Part shown: positions 1-6,778 of the stretch, in pieces
Numbering within the stretch: position 1 is the first letter of the stretch
Layout: each line of letters starts with the position of its first letter
DNA from: an uncultured Clostridia bacterium
Lineage (GTDB): Bacteria > Bacillota > Clostridia > Oscillospirales > Acutalibacteraceae
Assembly: GCA_944382025.1 (NCBI GenBank)
Contig: CALWMQ010000130.1
Span: 1 to 11,933 of the forward strand
DNA: 11,933 nucleotides
Reading direction: 5' to 3'
Position numbers and translations under genes: made by a program
Notes under the pieces: model-generated
What the model saw: only the letters and a program-made list of their open reading frames with translations
The model's database searches: none
What the model was told of the DNA's origin: nothing

Positions 1-393
1 TTTGTCCTGGTTGGAGCGGCGGTGGATATCCGGTATACCCTGAGCGCCGGAGGGGCCACTGTGGCGATGATTCTGTTGGCGCTGGTATTCCGGTCTGTGG
101 GCGTATGGGTATGCTTGCTGGGGACAAAGCTGGATAAAAAAGAACGCCTGTTTTGTATGATCGCCTATCTGCCCAAAGCTACGGTGCAGGCCGCTATTGG
201 TTCCGTGCCCCTGGCAATGGGCCTGCCCTGCGGTCAGACGGTTTTGTCGGCAGCGGTTCTGGCGATCCTGATAACAGCGCCCCTGGGCTCCCTGGGGATA
301 GATATGACCTATCAGCGGCTGCTGTCCAAGGACGGGGCCAATGAGAATGGCTGTCCGGAGGGTCCATGCCAGCCGTTCAGTGAGGGGACCTAA
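1..393 (+). CDS. Cation:proton antiporter, C-terminal part (5' end outside window)
   Basis: The frame is open from base 1 and ends at TAA (391-393), giving the last 130 residues of a membrane protein. It begins FVLVGAAVDIRYTL, and strongly hydrophobic stretches follow at about residues 18-40, 57-77 and 80-98. The stretch AYLPKATVQAAIG followed by GQTVLSAAVLAILITAPLG is typical of the last transmembrane helices of the Na+/H+ exchanger fold (CPA superfamily, Pfam Na_H_Exchanger). Such proteins swap Na+ or K+ for H+ across the cytoplasmic membrane. After the last helix there is only a short polar tail (about 29 residues) rich in Gly, Glu and Cys, so no large cytoplasmic regulatory domain follows. 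A GTG at 22 could be read as a start, but the family match continues upstream of it to the window edge, so the gene is simply truncated by the window. The ion specificity cannot be told from this part. Confidence 0.85.
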   Translation, partial: FVLVGAAVDIRYTLSAGGATVAMILLALVFRSVGVWVCLLGTKLDKKERLFCMIAYLPKATVQAAIGSVPLAMGLPCGQTVLSAAVLAILITAPLGSLGIDMTYQRLLSKDGANENGCPEGPCQPFSEGT

Positions 394-447
394 GAGCCTT
401 CCGACCGTTCCGGACAGGCCCTCAGCGGGTTAAAGGGAAACACAAAA

Positions 448-479
448 AGCCCGTGCGCCGCCAAGAGTGGACACGGGCT
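448..479 (-). terminator. Intrinsic terminator, minus strand
   Basis: An 8-bp perfect stem, AGCCCGTG (448-455) with CACGGGCT (472-479), encloses a 16-nt loop. On the minus strand the stem is followed by TTTTTGTG, a five-U tract; on the plus strand no U tract follows. This points to termination of minus-strand transcription. It lies about 220 nt beyond the mnmA stop and beyond the other hairpin at 587-616, so it may serve a separate short transcript or be a backup for mnmA. Confidence 0.6.
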
Positions 480-580
480 GGAGATGGGTGATTTGCCCCA
501 CTCCCGATCATGGCGGGAGATGAGCTGAGGGAGCATCCTGAACCGTGCCCCCGGGCAGCCCCCTAAGGGGCAGGAACAAG
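480..580 (-). other. Candidate structured RNA region, unassigned
   Basis: Several inverted repeats are packed in about 100 nt. CTCCCG (501-506) pairs with CGGGAG (514-519). GCCCC and GGGGC around CTAA (about 558-571) form a small hairpin. TCCTG (536-540) can pair with CAGGA (571-575) around it. Read on the minus strand, the stretch leads directly into the terminator at 448-479. No promoter was seen directly upstream, and I could not match it to 6S RNA, SRP RNA, RNase P RNA, tmRNA or a riboswitch class I know. It could be an independent small RNA, the 3' end of the mnmA transcript, or just GC-rich spacer. Confidence 0.3.
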
Positions 581-586
581 AAAAGA

Positions 587-616
587 AGCCTATCCCATAT
601 CGGTATGGGATAGGCT
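587..616. terminator. Two-way intrinsic terminator between antiporter and mnmA
   Basis: A perfect 13-bp stem is formed by AGCCTATCCCATA (587-599) and TATGGGATAGGCT (604-616), with the tetraloop TCGG. The plus side is followed by TTCCGTTTT. The minus side is followed by TCTTTTCTTG. The hairpin lies 83 nt past the mnmA stop codon and about 190 nt past the antiporter stop, so it can serve both converging genes. Confidence 0.8.
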
Positions 617-699
617 TTCCGTTTTAAGGAATACAGAGACGATGGGGGACGCTTCCACCGGAGTGAGCTTCTGCTTCTCCGGCAGGAGCGAGAGGAAGG

Positions 700-1779
700 C
701 TAAAGAATGGTGCCACCGCCCACAACGGTATCGCCTTGATAAAAGACCGCCGCCTGTCCGGGGGTAATGGCCCGCTGAGGCGCCTCAAAGACCACCCGTA
801 TGCGGGAATCCCCAAGGGGCTCCAGCACGGCAGGGGTTTCGGTCTCCTTGTACCGGGTTTTGACTGACACCCGCAGAGGGCCGGTAAGCCGTGAAATGGA
901 AATCAGGTTGATATCCTCCGCCGCCAGTTCCTGGGAATACAGATCCTCCTGTTTCCCCAGGGTGACCGTGTTATGCAGGGGATCCTTCGCCACCACAAAC
1001 CGGGGCTCGCCGAAGGCGATACCCAAGCCTTTCCGCTGGCCAATGGTATATCGAATCATTCCCTGATGACAACCCAGTGTTTGTCCGTTGGGATCGATAA
1101 AGGAGCCAGGGGGGCTGGAGATTCCCAGAGCGTTTTGCAGAAAGCCGGCGTAATCCCCGTCTTTGACAAAGCAGATATCCTGGCTGTCAGGCTTATGGGC
1201 ATTGACAAACCCCTTTTGTTCGGCGTAGGCGCGGATAGCGGGTTTGGACATTCCGCCCAGAGGGAAGAGGGTATGGGCCAGCTGATCCTGTGTCATGGTA
1301 TACAGTACATAGGACTGATCTTTAGCGGGATCGGCGGCCTTTTTCAGCAGCCAACGTCCTGTAGAGGGATCCTGCTGTATCCGGGCGTAGTGGCCGGTAG
1401 CGATACCGTCATATCCCAGCAGCCTGGCTTGTTCCAGGAACTGGCCGAACTTGAGATACCGGTTGCAGTCTATGCAGGGGTTAGGCGTACGGCCCGCGGC
1501 ATATTCCCGGCCAAATTTTTGGATGACAGCCTGGCGGAAAAGGGAGGCGAAAGAAAAAACATGGTGAGGGATGCCCAGCTTCTCGGCCACCGCCCTGGCA
1601 TCCTCCACATCGTCAGGGGAACCACAGGTACGGGTGGCTTCTCCGGAAGGGCCAGTCTCAGGGTTAAGCAAACGCATGGTCGCCCCGCCAATCTGGTAAC
1701 CCTGTTCCAGAAGCAGGGCGGCAGCGGCGGAGCTGTCGACCCCACCGCTCATAGCCACCATAATTTTCGGCATATCCAA
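700..1779 (-). CDS. mnmA: tRNA-specific 2-thiouridylase MnmA
   Basis: MnmA activates U34 of tRNA-Lys, -Glu and -Gln with ATP and inserts sulfur to give 2-thiouridine; it acts in the cytoplasm. The 359 residues match the usual length of about 360. An ATP-binding PP-loop SGGVDSS lies at residues 11-17. TPNPCIDCN at 98-106 contains the expected catalytic Cys105, and DSQDICFV at 198-205 contains the second catalytic Cys203. YTIGQRKGLG at 244-253 is also family-typical. Instead of the Asp-x-x-Cys of E. coli MnmA, this protein has Cys102-x-x-Cys105, so three cysteines face the active site. Two starts are possible. TTG at 1779 sits 10 nt after AAAGGA, while the in-frame ATG at 1773 sits 16 nt after it, so TTG is preferred on spacing. 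The gene has its own promoter (1813-1842). No cysteine desulfurase gene lies next to it here, although such a partner is common near mnmA in this group. Confidence 0.95.
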   Translation of the reverse strand: MDMPKIMVAMSGGVDSSAAAALLLEQGYQIGGATMRLLNPETGPSGEATRTCGSPDDVEDARAVAEKLGIPHHVFSFASLFRQAVIQKFGREYAAGRTPNPCIDCNRYLKFGQFLEQARLLGYDGIATGHYARIQQDPSTGRWLLKKAADPAKDQSYVLYTMTQDQLAHTLFPLGGMSKPAIRAYAEQKGFVNAHKPDSQDICFVKDGDYAGFLQNALGISSPPGSFIDPNGQTLGCHQGMIRYTIGQRKGLGIAFGEPRFVVAKDPLHNTVTLGKQEDLYSQELAAEDINLISISRLTGPLRVSVKTRYKETETPAVLEPLGDSRIRVVFEAPQRAITPGQAAVFYQGDTVVGGGTIL

Positions 1780-1812
1780 AGGGTACCCGTCCTTTCGGCC
1801 TATTTGAAAAGA

Positions 1813-1842
1813 AGTATATCATGGAAGGGGAGGAGCCGTCAA
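1813..1842 (-). promoter_or_regulatory. Sigma-A type promoter of mnmA
   Basis: On the minus strand a -35 box TTGACG (1837-1842) and a -10 box TATACT (1813-1818) are separated by 18 bp. Transcription would start near 1806, giving a short leader of about 25 nt before the start codon. Confidence 0.7.
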
Positions 1843-1920
1843 CGAAATATCCGGGTCTTGGGGGCGCCATAGGCGATGGGGGCCGTCTGTATGACAGGGG
1901 AAGAAAGCGCCTAAACGGAA

Positions 1921-1979
1921 CACACCCGAACCATTCCCGGAATAGTATTTTCCGCCGACAGGTCCGCAACCTGGGTGTG
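1921..1979 (-). other. Branched inverted-repeat structure just after cysK
   Basis: CACACCC (1921-1927) pairs with GGGTGTG (1973-1979). Between them lie two small hairpins: ATTCC/GGAAT around 1933-1942, and CAGGT/ACCTG (about 1959-1973, which competes with the closing stem for its last bases). The structure begins 11 nt past the cysK stop on the minus strand. There is no U tract, so it is not a classic intrinsic terminator. It may be a 3' stabilising structure or chance pairing. Confidence 0.35.
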
Positions 1980-1990
1980 GGCAGGGGAGC

Positions 1991-2923
1991 TTAATCCTGA
2001 AACAACTCGGTAGACAGATACCGGTCCCCAGTATCGGGCAGCAAGGCTACGATAACTTTTCCCTTGTTTTCGGGGCGTTCAGCCACTTGGGCGGCGGCCC
2101 AAAGAGCGGCGCCCGAGGAAATTCCCACCAGGAATCCTTCTTCCCGAGCCACGGCCCTGCCCATGGAAAAAGCCTGCTCACTGGAAACGGGAATGACCTC
2201 ATCCAGGATATCCCGATCCAGGATATCCGGCACAAAACCGGCGCCGATGCCCTGGAGCTGATGGGGGCCGGCCTTGCCCTGGGTCAGCACCGGGGAATCA
2301 GCGGGTTCGACCCCGACCACCCGGATCTGGGGGTTCCGGGATTTCAGGTATTGTCCTACGCCGGTGATGGTACCGCCCGTACCGATACCGGCGACAAAAA
2401 TATCCACTTTGCCATCGGTATCCTCCCAGATTTCCGGGCCGGTGGAAGCGGAATGAGCGGCGGGGTTAGCGGGATTTTCAAACTGGCCGGGGATATAGGA
2501 GCCGGGCATTCCGGCCGCCAGTTCTTTGGCTTTCGCGATGGCGCCGGACATGCCCTGGGCCCCATCGGTGAGGACAATTTCCGCCCCATAGGCTTTTAAT
2601 AGGTTCCGCCGTTCCACACTCATGGTTTCGGGCATGGTGAGGATAGTCCTGTATCCTCTGGCGGCGGCTACCGCCGCCAGACCGATACCGGTATTACCGC
2701 TGGTAGGCTCAATAATGACGGCTCCGGGTTTCAGGAGCCCCTTCTTTTCAGCGTCCTCAATCATGGCGAGGGCAACCCGGTCTTTCACGCTTCCGGCGGG
2801 GTTAAAATACTCCAGTTTGGCCAGAAGGGTAGCGGACAGATGGCGTTTTTCACTGAAATGCGCCAGGTACACAAGAGGGGTGGCGCCAATGAGAGCGGTA
2901 ATACCGGCGTAAACTTTGGACAT
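1991..2923 (-). CDS. cysK: Cysteine synthase A (O-acetylserine sulfhydrylase)
   Basis: This PLP enzyme makes L-cysteine from O-acetylserine and sulfide in the cytoplasm, the last step of cysteine biosynthesis. The length of 310 residues is typical. NPAGSVKDR at 41-49 holds the PLP lysine, Lys47. TSGNTG at 74-79 is the substrate carboxylate loop. GTGGT at 181-185 binds the PLP phosphate. GISSGA at 267-272 and PDTGDRYLS at 296-304 complete the active site. QFENPANP at 147-154 matches CysK better than cystathionine beta-synthase or CysM. ATG at 2923 has a strong ribosome site, AAAGGAG, 8 nt upstream. The gene has its own consensus promoter and a leader of about 100 nt with a long hairpin, so separate regulation is possible. 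It is followed by mnmA on the same strand, but mnmA has its own promoter. Confidence 0.95.
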   Translation of the reverse strand: MSKVYAGITALIGATPLVYLAHFSEKRHLSATLLAKLEYFNPAGSVKDRVALAMIEDAEKKGLLKPGAVIIEPTSGNTGIGLAAVAAARGYRTILTMPETMSVERRNLLKAYGAEIVLTDGAQGMSGAIAKAKELAAGMPGSYIPGQFENPANPAAHSASTGPEIWEDTDGKVDIFVAGIGTGGTITGVGQYLKSRNPQIRVVGVEPADSPVLTQGKAGPHQLQGIGAGFVPDILDRDILDEVIPVSSEQAFSMGRAVAREEGFLVGISSGAALWAAAQVAERPENKGKVIVALLPDTGDRYLSTELFQD

Positions 2924-2952
2924 AGTATCGTCTCCTTTTGGATGGAATGATG

Positions 2953-2995
2953 GGGAGATACCCTGCTTCCGAATGGAAGAAGGGGCGGATCTCCC
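2953..2995 (-). promoter_or_regulatory. Hairpin in the cysK 5' leader
   Basis: In the untranslated leader of cysK, GGGAGAT (2953-2959) pairs with ATCTCCC (2989-2995). Inside, CCCT (2961-2964) pairs with AGGG (2981-2984), and CTTCC (2966-2970) with GGAAG (2975-2979) around the loop GAAT. The result is one long, nearly continuous stem. No U tract follows and no T-box or SAM riboswitch core was recognised. It may affect mRNA stability or translation of cysK. Confidence 0.45.
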
Positions 2996-3028
2996 GGGAA
3001 TAAAATCCTACAAAAACAGTATGAAATG

Positions 3029-3057
3029 ATTGTATCATACAGGTTCCGGCCTGTCAA
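3029..3057 (-). promoter_or_regulatory. Near-consensus promoter of cysK
   Basis: On the minus strand a perfect -35 box TTGACA (3052-3057) and a -10 box TACAAT (3029-3034) are separated by exactly 17 bp. The predicted transcript starts near 3022, leaving about 100 nt of leader before the cysK ATG. It is one of the strongest-looking promoters in the window. Confidence 0.85.
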
Positions 3058-3390
3058 GGGGAGGACACAGGAAAAACGGGACCATCGGTTTGGCCGGAGA
3101 GAGAATACCGGTGCCCTGGGGGGCGGGTGCCGGTATATGTTGGGGAGAACGAGCCTGCCGCGTGCTCCCAAGCGGGGGTATTGGGCTATTTCCCCGGTGC
3201 TCCAGTTAACCAACGGGTATTGCTGTATGGAAGGGCCTTTAAAAGCCATACTACAGTATAGCGCGCTGTGTACCATGGTCGGGGATTTACAGATTGTTTT
3301 CAGAATCTTCATATACAGGGAAGACCGATCCGGTATACTAATTCAGATATATATGGCAGGGTGTCATATGGTGGCAGGTAGGAAACCCTG
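3058..3390. other. Gene-free stretch between cysK and tetR
   Basis: This 333-nt stretch lies between the divergent cysK and tetR genes. The longer open frames crossing it have no family resemblance and no ribosome site. Near its right end a TATACT (3334-3339) could be the -10 box for the tetR-ABC operon, but no good -35 box is placed correctly, so that promoter is weak or needs an activator. No clear TetR-type palindromic operator was found. Confidence 0.5.
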
Positions 3391-4182
3391 GTGCCTACTG
3401 GAACGTTTTATCGTCTGCCGGAAGAAAAACGGGAAAGGATCCTGACGGCTATCCGGAGGGAATTGGGGAGGGTTCCCTATGAAACGTGCTTGCCGGGGAC
3501 GTTGCCCCTTGACCACGCCTCCCCTACCGGCGCCCAAAGCTGCCCCGTGCCGCCCTGGCGGCTGCCGGTTTTGACCCCGGCGCCAATCCCCGCTCCCTGT
3601 TTCCTGCTTGAACCGGTATCCGTCGACCGGCTTGCGGGAGCGGCGGGAATTTCCAGGGGCGGCTTTACCCAGTATTTTTCCGACAAGCCGGATATGCTGG
3701 AGGCAGTGCTAACGGGATACCGGAGGCAGGGCACCTCCTATGTGATGGAAAGGCTGGAGCAAACCGGGGATTTGTTTGGGCTGTTTGAGGATATGATGGA
3801 TTTCGCGGTAGCTTTTGCCGGAAACGAGGAAAATAGGCGGATATGCCGGAATGTGTTGGCCGGCCCTCGGGTCAACAACCTGCCGTACCTGAGGCATCCG
3901 TGAAGCGGGCATGGACAGGAGTTCCGAGAAGAACTGCTGGCCCGTATCCGAACTACAAGCCTGGATGTCAGGGGGATGGAGGAGCTGGCGGAACGGGTGG
4001 GTATACTGCTGGCGGTGTGCCGGGAGGCGATTGGGGAAGGGTTTGCCCATGGGGAGCATCGGGAGCGTGTCCGCAGCCGGTACCGGAAACAATTGCAGCT
4101 GCTCAAGAGAGGATTTACCAGGGGATTAACCATAAGGGAAAGGGATGGCCGCTGTCATGCTGGAACTGAAGAACATTCGTAA
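3391..4182 (+). pseudogene. TetR-family regulator gene, broken by an insertion and an in-frame stop
   Basis: TetR proteins are dimeric repressors with an N-terminal helix-turn-helix (HTH) and a ligand-binding C-terminal part. The start is GTG at 3391 (VPTGTFYRLPEEKRERIL). Helix 1 lies at about residues 11-26. The rest of the HTH, VSVDRLAGAAGISRGGFTQYF, lies at 76-96 instead of directly after RVPYE (27-31). The 43 residues between (32-74) are Pro-rich and foreign to the family; they are encoded by a copy of the repeat at 3488-3607. Translation then meets TGA at 3901-3903 (codon 171). Beyond it the same frame stays open to TAG at 4180-4182, and 3904-4182 reads as a normal TetR C-terminus (QEFREELLARI, MEELAERVGILLAVCREAI). 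Without both lesions the protein would have about 220 residues, a normal TetR size. The gene overlaps the ABC transporter start, so it was probably its local repressor. It is likely non-functional now, although a truncated 170-residue product is possible. Confidence 0.8.
3488..3607 (-). repeat. Dispersed 120-bp structured repeat, copy A, inside tetR
   Basis: Read on the minus strand, this segment aligns with 6779-6900 on the plus strand over its whole length. By hand I count about 18 mismatches and one 2-nt gap in 122 columns. It begins GCAGGAAACAGGGAGCGGGG and ends CCCCGGCAAGC in that orientation. Hairpins (plus-strand coordinates) are GCCGG/CCGGC (3564-3568, 3577-3581), GCCGCC/GGCGGC with a 2-nt loop (3549-3554, 3557-3562), and GGGG/CCCC (3495-3498, 3505-3508). 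The interruption of tetR is 3484-3612, 129 nt or exactly 43 codons, and TGAA occurs at both edges (3480-3483 and 3609-3612). It encodes no transposase; it resembles a REP-like or palindromic insertion element of unknown family. Confidence 0.85.
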
Positions 4183-6505
4183 AACCTATCGTGTGGGGGA
4201 TATTGAGACACGGGCGCTGGACGGGATCAACGTAGCTTTCCGGCAGAGGGAATTTGTGGCCATCCTGGGAACCAGCGGTTCGGGGAAAACCACCTGCCTG
4301 AATATTATCGGGGGATTGGACCGGTATGATGAAGGCGAGATGTATATCAAGGGGAAAAAGACATCGGATTTCAAGGATCGGGATTGGGACGCTTACCGGA
4401 ACAATTCGGTAGGGTTTGTGTTCCAGAGCTACAACCTGATTCTGCATTTAAGCATCGTGGCGAATGTGGAACTGGGAATGACCCTGAGCGGTGTTTCCGC
4501 GGAGGAGAAGCACCGGCGGGCGCTGGAGGTATTGGAGCAGGTAGGGCTGAAGGAGCACCTGCACAAAAAGCCCAACCAGCTGTCGGGAGGGCAGATGCAG
4601 CGGGTAGCCATTGCCCGGGCACTGGCGAATGACCCGGAGATCCTGTTATGCGACGAGCCTACCGGCGCGTTGGATACGGCTACCAGCATCCAGATTATGG
4701 ATCTGATTAAAGAGGTAGCGAAAGACCGGCTGGTGATTATGGTGACCCACAATCCGGAGCTGGCGGAAAAGTACGCGGACCGGATTATCCGGTTTCAGGA
4801 CGGTCGTATCATTTCGGACAGCCATCCCCATGAGGAGCGGCCTAAGCCGGATGGTTTCAGCCTGAAAAAGACCAGTATGAGTTTTTTTACCGCTTTGCGC
4901 CTGTCCTTCAACAATATCCGGACCAAAAAGGGGCGAACCTTTCTGACCTCTTTTGCCTCCAGCATCGGGATTATTGGTATTGCGGTGATTCTCAGCCTGT
5001 CCAGCGGCTTTAAGATCCAGATTGACAATTTTCAGAGCGACGCGCTGGCGGAGTTTCCCATTATCATATCCCAATCCGCCATGGAAGTGGACATGGAGAG
5101 CATGGCCAGCATGAGGGAAGAGATGGAAGATAAGCTGGGGGGGACGGAGGAATTCGCGGATACCGACTCGGTGTACCTTTACGACCCGGAAGAGGCGACC
5201 ATGCTGCATCAGAACCATCTCAGCGATGGGTATATGGAGTATCTGAACGCTATCGATCCGGAAATCTGTTCCAGTATCGGGTATACCCGGATCGTGCATA
5301 TGAATCTGCTGCGTCAGGCGGACGGCAAGATTTTTCCGGTCACCATGAACGCGGCGTCCTCAGGGGGGGCATCCGGCGGTATGATGGGGGGAGGCATGAC
5401 CCTGTCCTCCTATCCCAAGCAGCTCAAGGAAGGGGAAGAATCCTATCTGACAAAAAATTATGATCTGCTGGCGGGTGAGTATCCCCAGGACCCTACCGAC
5501 TTGGTTCTGGTGATCGATCAGAAGAACCGGGTGGATGTGAATATCCTAAAAGGGCTGGGTTTTGATGTGGATGGCAAGGAAACCCTGCTGTTCAGCGATA
5601 TAGTGGGGACGGAGATGAAAATCATCCCCAATGACGACTACTATGTGGAAACCGATTTAGGCAGTTTCCTTCCCGGTACCGATTACGAAAGTATGTATGA
5701 ATCGGAGGAAGCGATTCCGGTGCGGATAGTGGGGGTGGTACGCCAGAAAGAGGAGGTAGCTATTGGCCTGCTGAGCGCGGGGATCGCTTACAGTGACGAG
5801 CTGTCCCAGCGGGTGATTGACGGGGCTGAGGATTCGGCGATTGTCAAGGCACAGGAAAACAGTGATGTCAATGTCATCACCATGGAAGCCCTGGAAGAGG
5901 AAGAAAGAGAGCAGATGCTGTCCTACCTGGGAGGGAACGCCACGCCGTATATGATTATGGTGTATCCCGATGATTTTAAGGACAAAGAAGCCGTACTGGA
6001 CTATCTGGACGCCTACAACGAGGGAAAGGAAACCAAAGACCAGATCGTGTACACCGACCTGGCAGCCACCATGTCGAATATGACCGGCAGCATTATGGAT
6101 GGCATTACCATTGTGCTGGTGGCTTTTGCGGGTATTTCCCTGGTGGTCAGCCTGATTATGATTTGTATTATCACCTACACCTCGGTGCTGGAACGGACCA
6201 AGGAAATCGGGATTCTGCGGGCATTGGGGGCCCGGAAGAAGGATATCACCCGGGTATTCGATGCGGAAACCTTTATTCTGGGTATTTTTTCGGGGCTGCT
6301 GGGAGTAGTCATTGCCTGGCTGCTGACCATCCCGATCAACGCTATCCTGTACCAGCTGACGGAGCTGCAAGGGGTAGCCCAGCTGCAGCTGGTTCACGCG
6401 GTGATTCTGGTTGCTGTCAGCACCCTGCTGACAGTCCTGGGGGGCCATATTCCCGCTAAAATGGCGTCCCGCAAGGATGCGGTAGAAGCCCTGCGCAGCG
6501 AATAA
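4145..6505 (+). CDS. Fused ABC transporter ATPase/permease, MacB/FtsX type
   Basis: The protein has 786 residues. The N-terminal ATPase shows Walker A GTSGSGKTT (42-50), Q-loop Gln94, signature LSGGQ (146-150), Walker B ILLCDEP (166-172) and the switch His202. The permease part has one transmembrane helix at about 268-287, a large outside domain (about 290-650), then three helices at about 653-678, 710-734 and 748-765. The cytoplasmic motif RTKEIGILRALGARKKDI after the second helix is diagnostic of MacB/FtsX/LolE permeases, which use ATP to move peptides, lipoproteins or drugs by a mechanotransmission cycle. ATPase and permease are fused in one chain, in the order seen in MacB, and the protein likely acts as a dimer. 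The outside domain holds a Gly/Met-rich loop at 407-418. ATG 4145 has AAGGG 6 nt upstream; ATG 4157 (MLELKN) is an alternative. The start overlaps the 3' end of tetR by 38 nt, indicating one operon. The substrate is unknown. Confidence 0.92.
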   Translation: MAAVMLELKNIRKTYRVGDIETRALDGINVAFRQREFVAILGTSGSGKTTCLNIIGGLDRYDEGEMYIKGKKTSDFKDRDWDAYRNNSVGFVFQSYNLILHLSIVANVELGMTLSGVSAEEKHRRALEVLEQVGLKEHLHKKPNQLSGGQMQRVAIARALANDPEILLCDEPTGALDTATSIQIMDLIKEVAKDRLVIMVTHNPELAEKYADRIIRFQDGRIISDSHPHEERPKPDGFSLKKTSMSFFTALRLSFNNIRTKKGRTFLTSFASSIGIIGIAVILSLSSGFKIQIDNFQSDALAEFPIIISQSAMEVDMESMASMREEMEDKLGGTEEFADTDSVYLYDPEEATMLHQNHLSDGYMEYLNAIDPEICSSIGYTRIVHMNLLRQADGKIFPVTMNAASSGGASGGMMGGGMTLSSYPKQLKEGEESYLTKNYDLLAGEYPQDPTDLVLVIDQKNRVDVNILKGLGFDVDGKETLLFSDIVGTEMKIIPNDDYYVETDLGSFLPGTDYESMYESEEAIPVRIVGVVRQKEEVAIGLLSAGIAYSDELSQRVIDGAEDSAIVKAQENSDVNVITMEALEEEEREQMLSYLGGNATPYMIMVYPDDFKDKEAVLDYLDAYNEGKETKDQIVYTDLAATMSNMTGSIMDGITIVLVAFAGISLVVSLIMICIITYTSVLERTKEIGILRALGARKKDITRVFDAETFILGIFSGLLGVVIAWLLTIPINAILYQLTELQGVAQLQLVHAVILVAVSTLLTVLGGHIPAKMASRKDAVEALRSE

Positions 6506-6572
6506 CCCCTCTTCCGAGGAGGAAGCGTCCCGGGCGGAAAACCGTAGGGACGAGGAATAGAAAAGAAAGAGA

Positions 6573-6619
6573 AAAAGGGTACTCCCTTGGCCGTGCCAGG
6601 CATCAGGAAGTACCCTTTT
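6573..6619. terminator. Terminator hairpin after the ABC transporter gene
   Basis: An 11-bp perfect stem, AAAAGGGTACT (6573-6583) with AGTACCCTTTT (6609-6619), encloses a 25-nt apical part. That part itself folds into CTTGGC/GCCAGG (6586-6591, 6595-6600). Runs of T or A flank both sides, so it can work in both directions: for the ABC gene (stop at 6505) and, on the minus strand, for the MATE gene (stop at 6905). A smaller hairpin, CGTCCC/GGGACG (6526-6531, 6547-6552), lies between the ABC stop and this one. Confidence 0.75.
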
Positions 6620-6778
6620 ATAGTGGCCGCCAGCGGGGAGGCAAAGTGCCCGCTGGTTAGGGGGCGAAAAGAACTGCTGCCTTGGAGTGCGCTGCGGATC
6701 AGCCATCCGGCGCAAAGGATCATGGGAAAAGTTTTCACCCACCTTTTTGAAAAGGCAACGCCAGGGAGCGCCTGCGGG
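6620..6778. other. Gene-free stretch between the terminator and repeat copy B
   Basis: No credible gene was found. The stretch holds a short perfect hairpin, CCTTTT/AAAAGG (6742-6747, 6750-6755). It may be part of a longer intergenic element that includes copy B, but the copy in tetR contains no matching sequence, so the shared element ends at 6779. Confidence 0.4.

Larger units (their letters stand above)
394..699. other. Gene-free stretch between antiporter and mnmA, rich in hairpins
   Basis: I see no credible coding frame here. The stretch holds two terminator-like hairpins (448-479 and 587-616), with several shorter inverted repeats packed between them; these are described separately. 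The antiporter and mnmA converge on this stretch, so at least one two-way terminator is expected. Confidence 0.7.

Noticed and set aside
394..620. 6S RNA, SRP RNA, RNase P RNA or a riboswitch in the antiporter-mnmA gap
   Set aside because: None of the core motifs of these RNAs could be found on either strand, and the strong local hairpins do not fit a 6S long-stem shape.
973..1872. Plus-strand open frame of 299 codons opposite mnmA
   Set aside because: It is antisense to mnmA, whose motifs are clear, and crosses the mnmA promoter; no recognisable protein family.
3026..3445. Plus-strand frame of 139 codons before tetR
   Set aside because: It overlaps both the cysK promoter and the tetR start, lacks a ribosome site, and its translation shows no domain.
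3901..3903. Selenocysteine or genome-wide UGA recoding
   Set aside because: UGA serves as a normal stop for the merR-type gene, the position is not a known redox site in TetR proteins, and no clear selenocysteine insertion hairpin follows.
3890..3980. Frameshift as the cause of the tetR interruption
   Set aside because: The TetR-like sequence before and after 3901 is in the same frame; only one TGA codon separates the parts.
5657..6742. Minus-strand open frame of 361 codons opposite the ABC permease
   Set aside because: It is antisense to a strongly conserved gene and runs through the terminator; its translation has no family-like pattern and is rich in His, Gln and Arg, as expected of a shadow frame.
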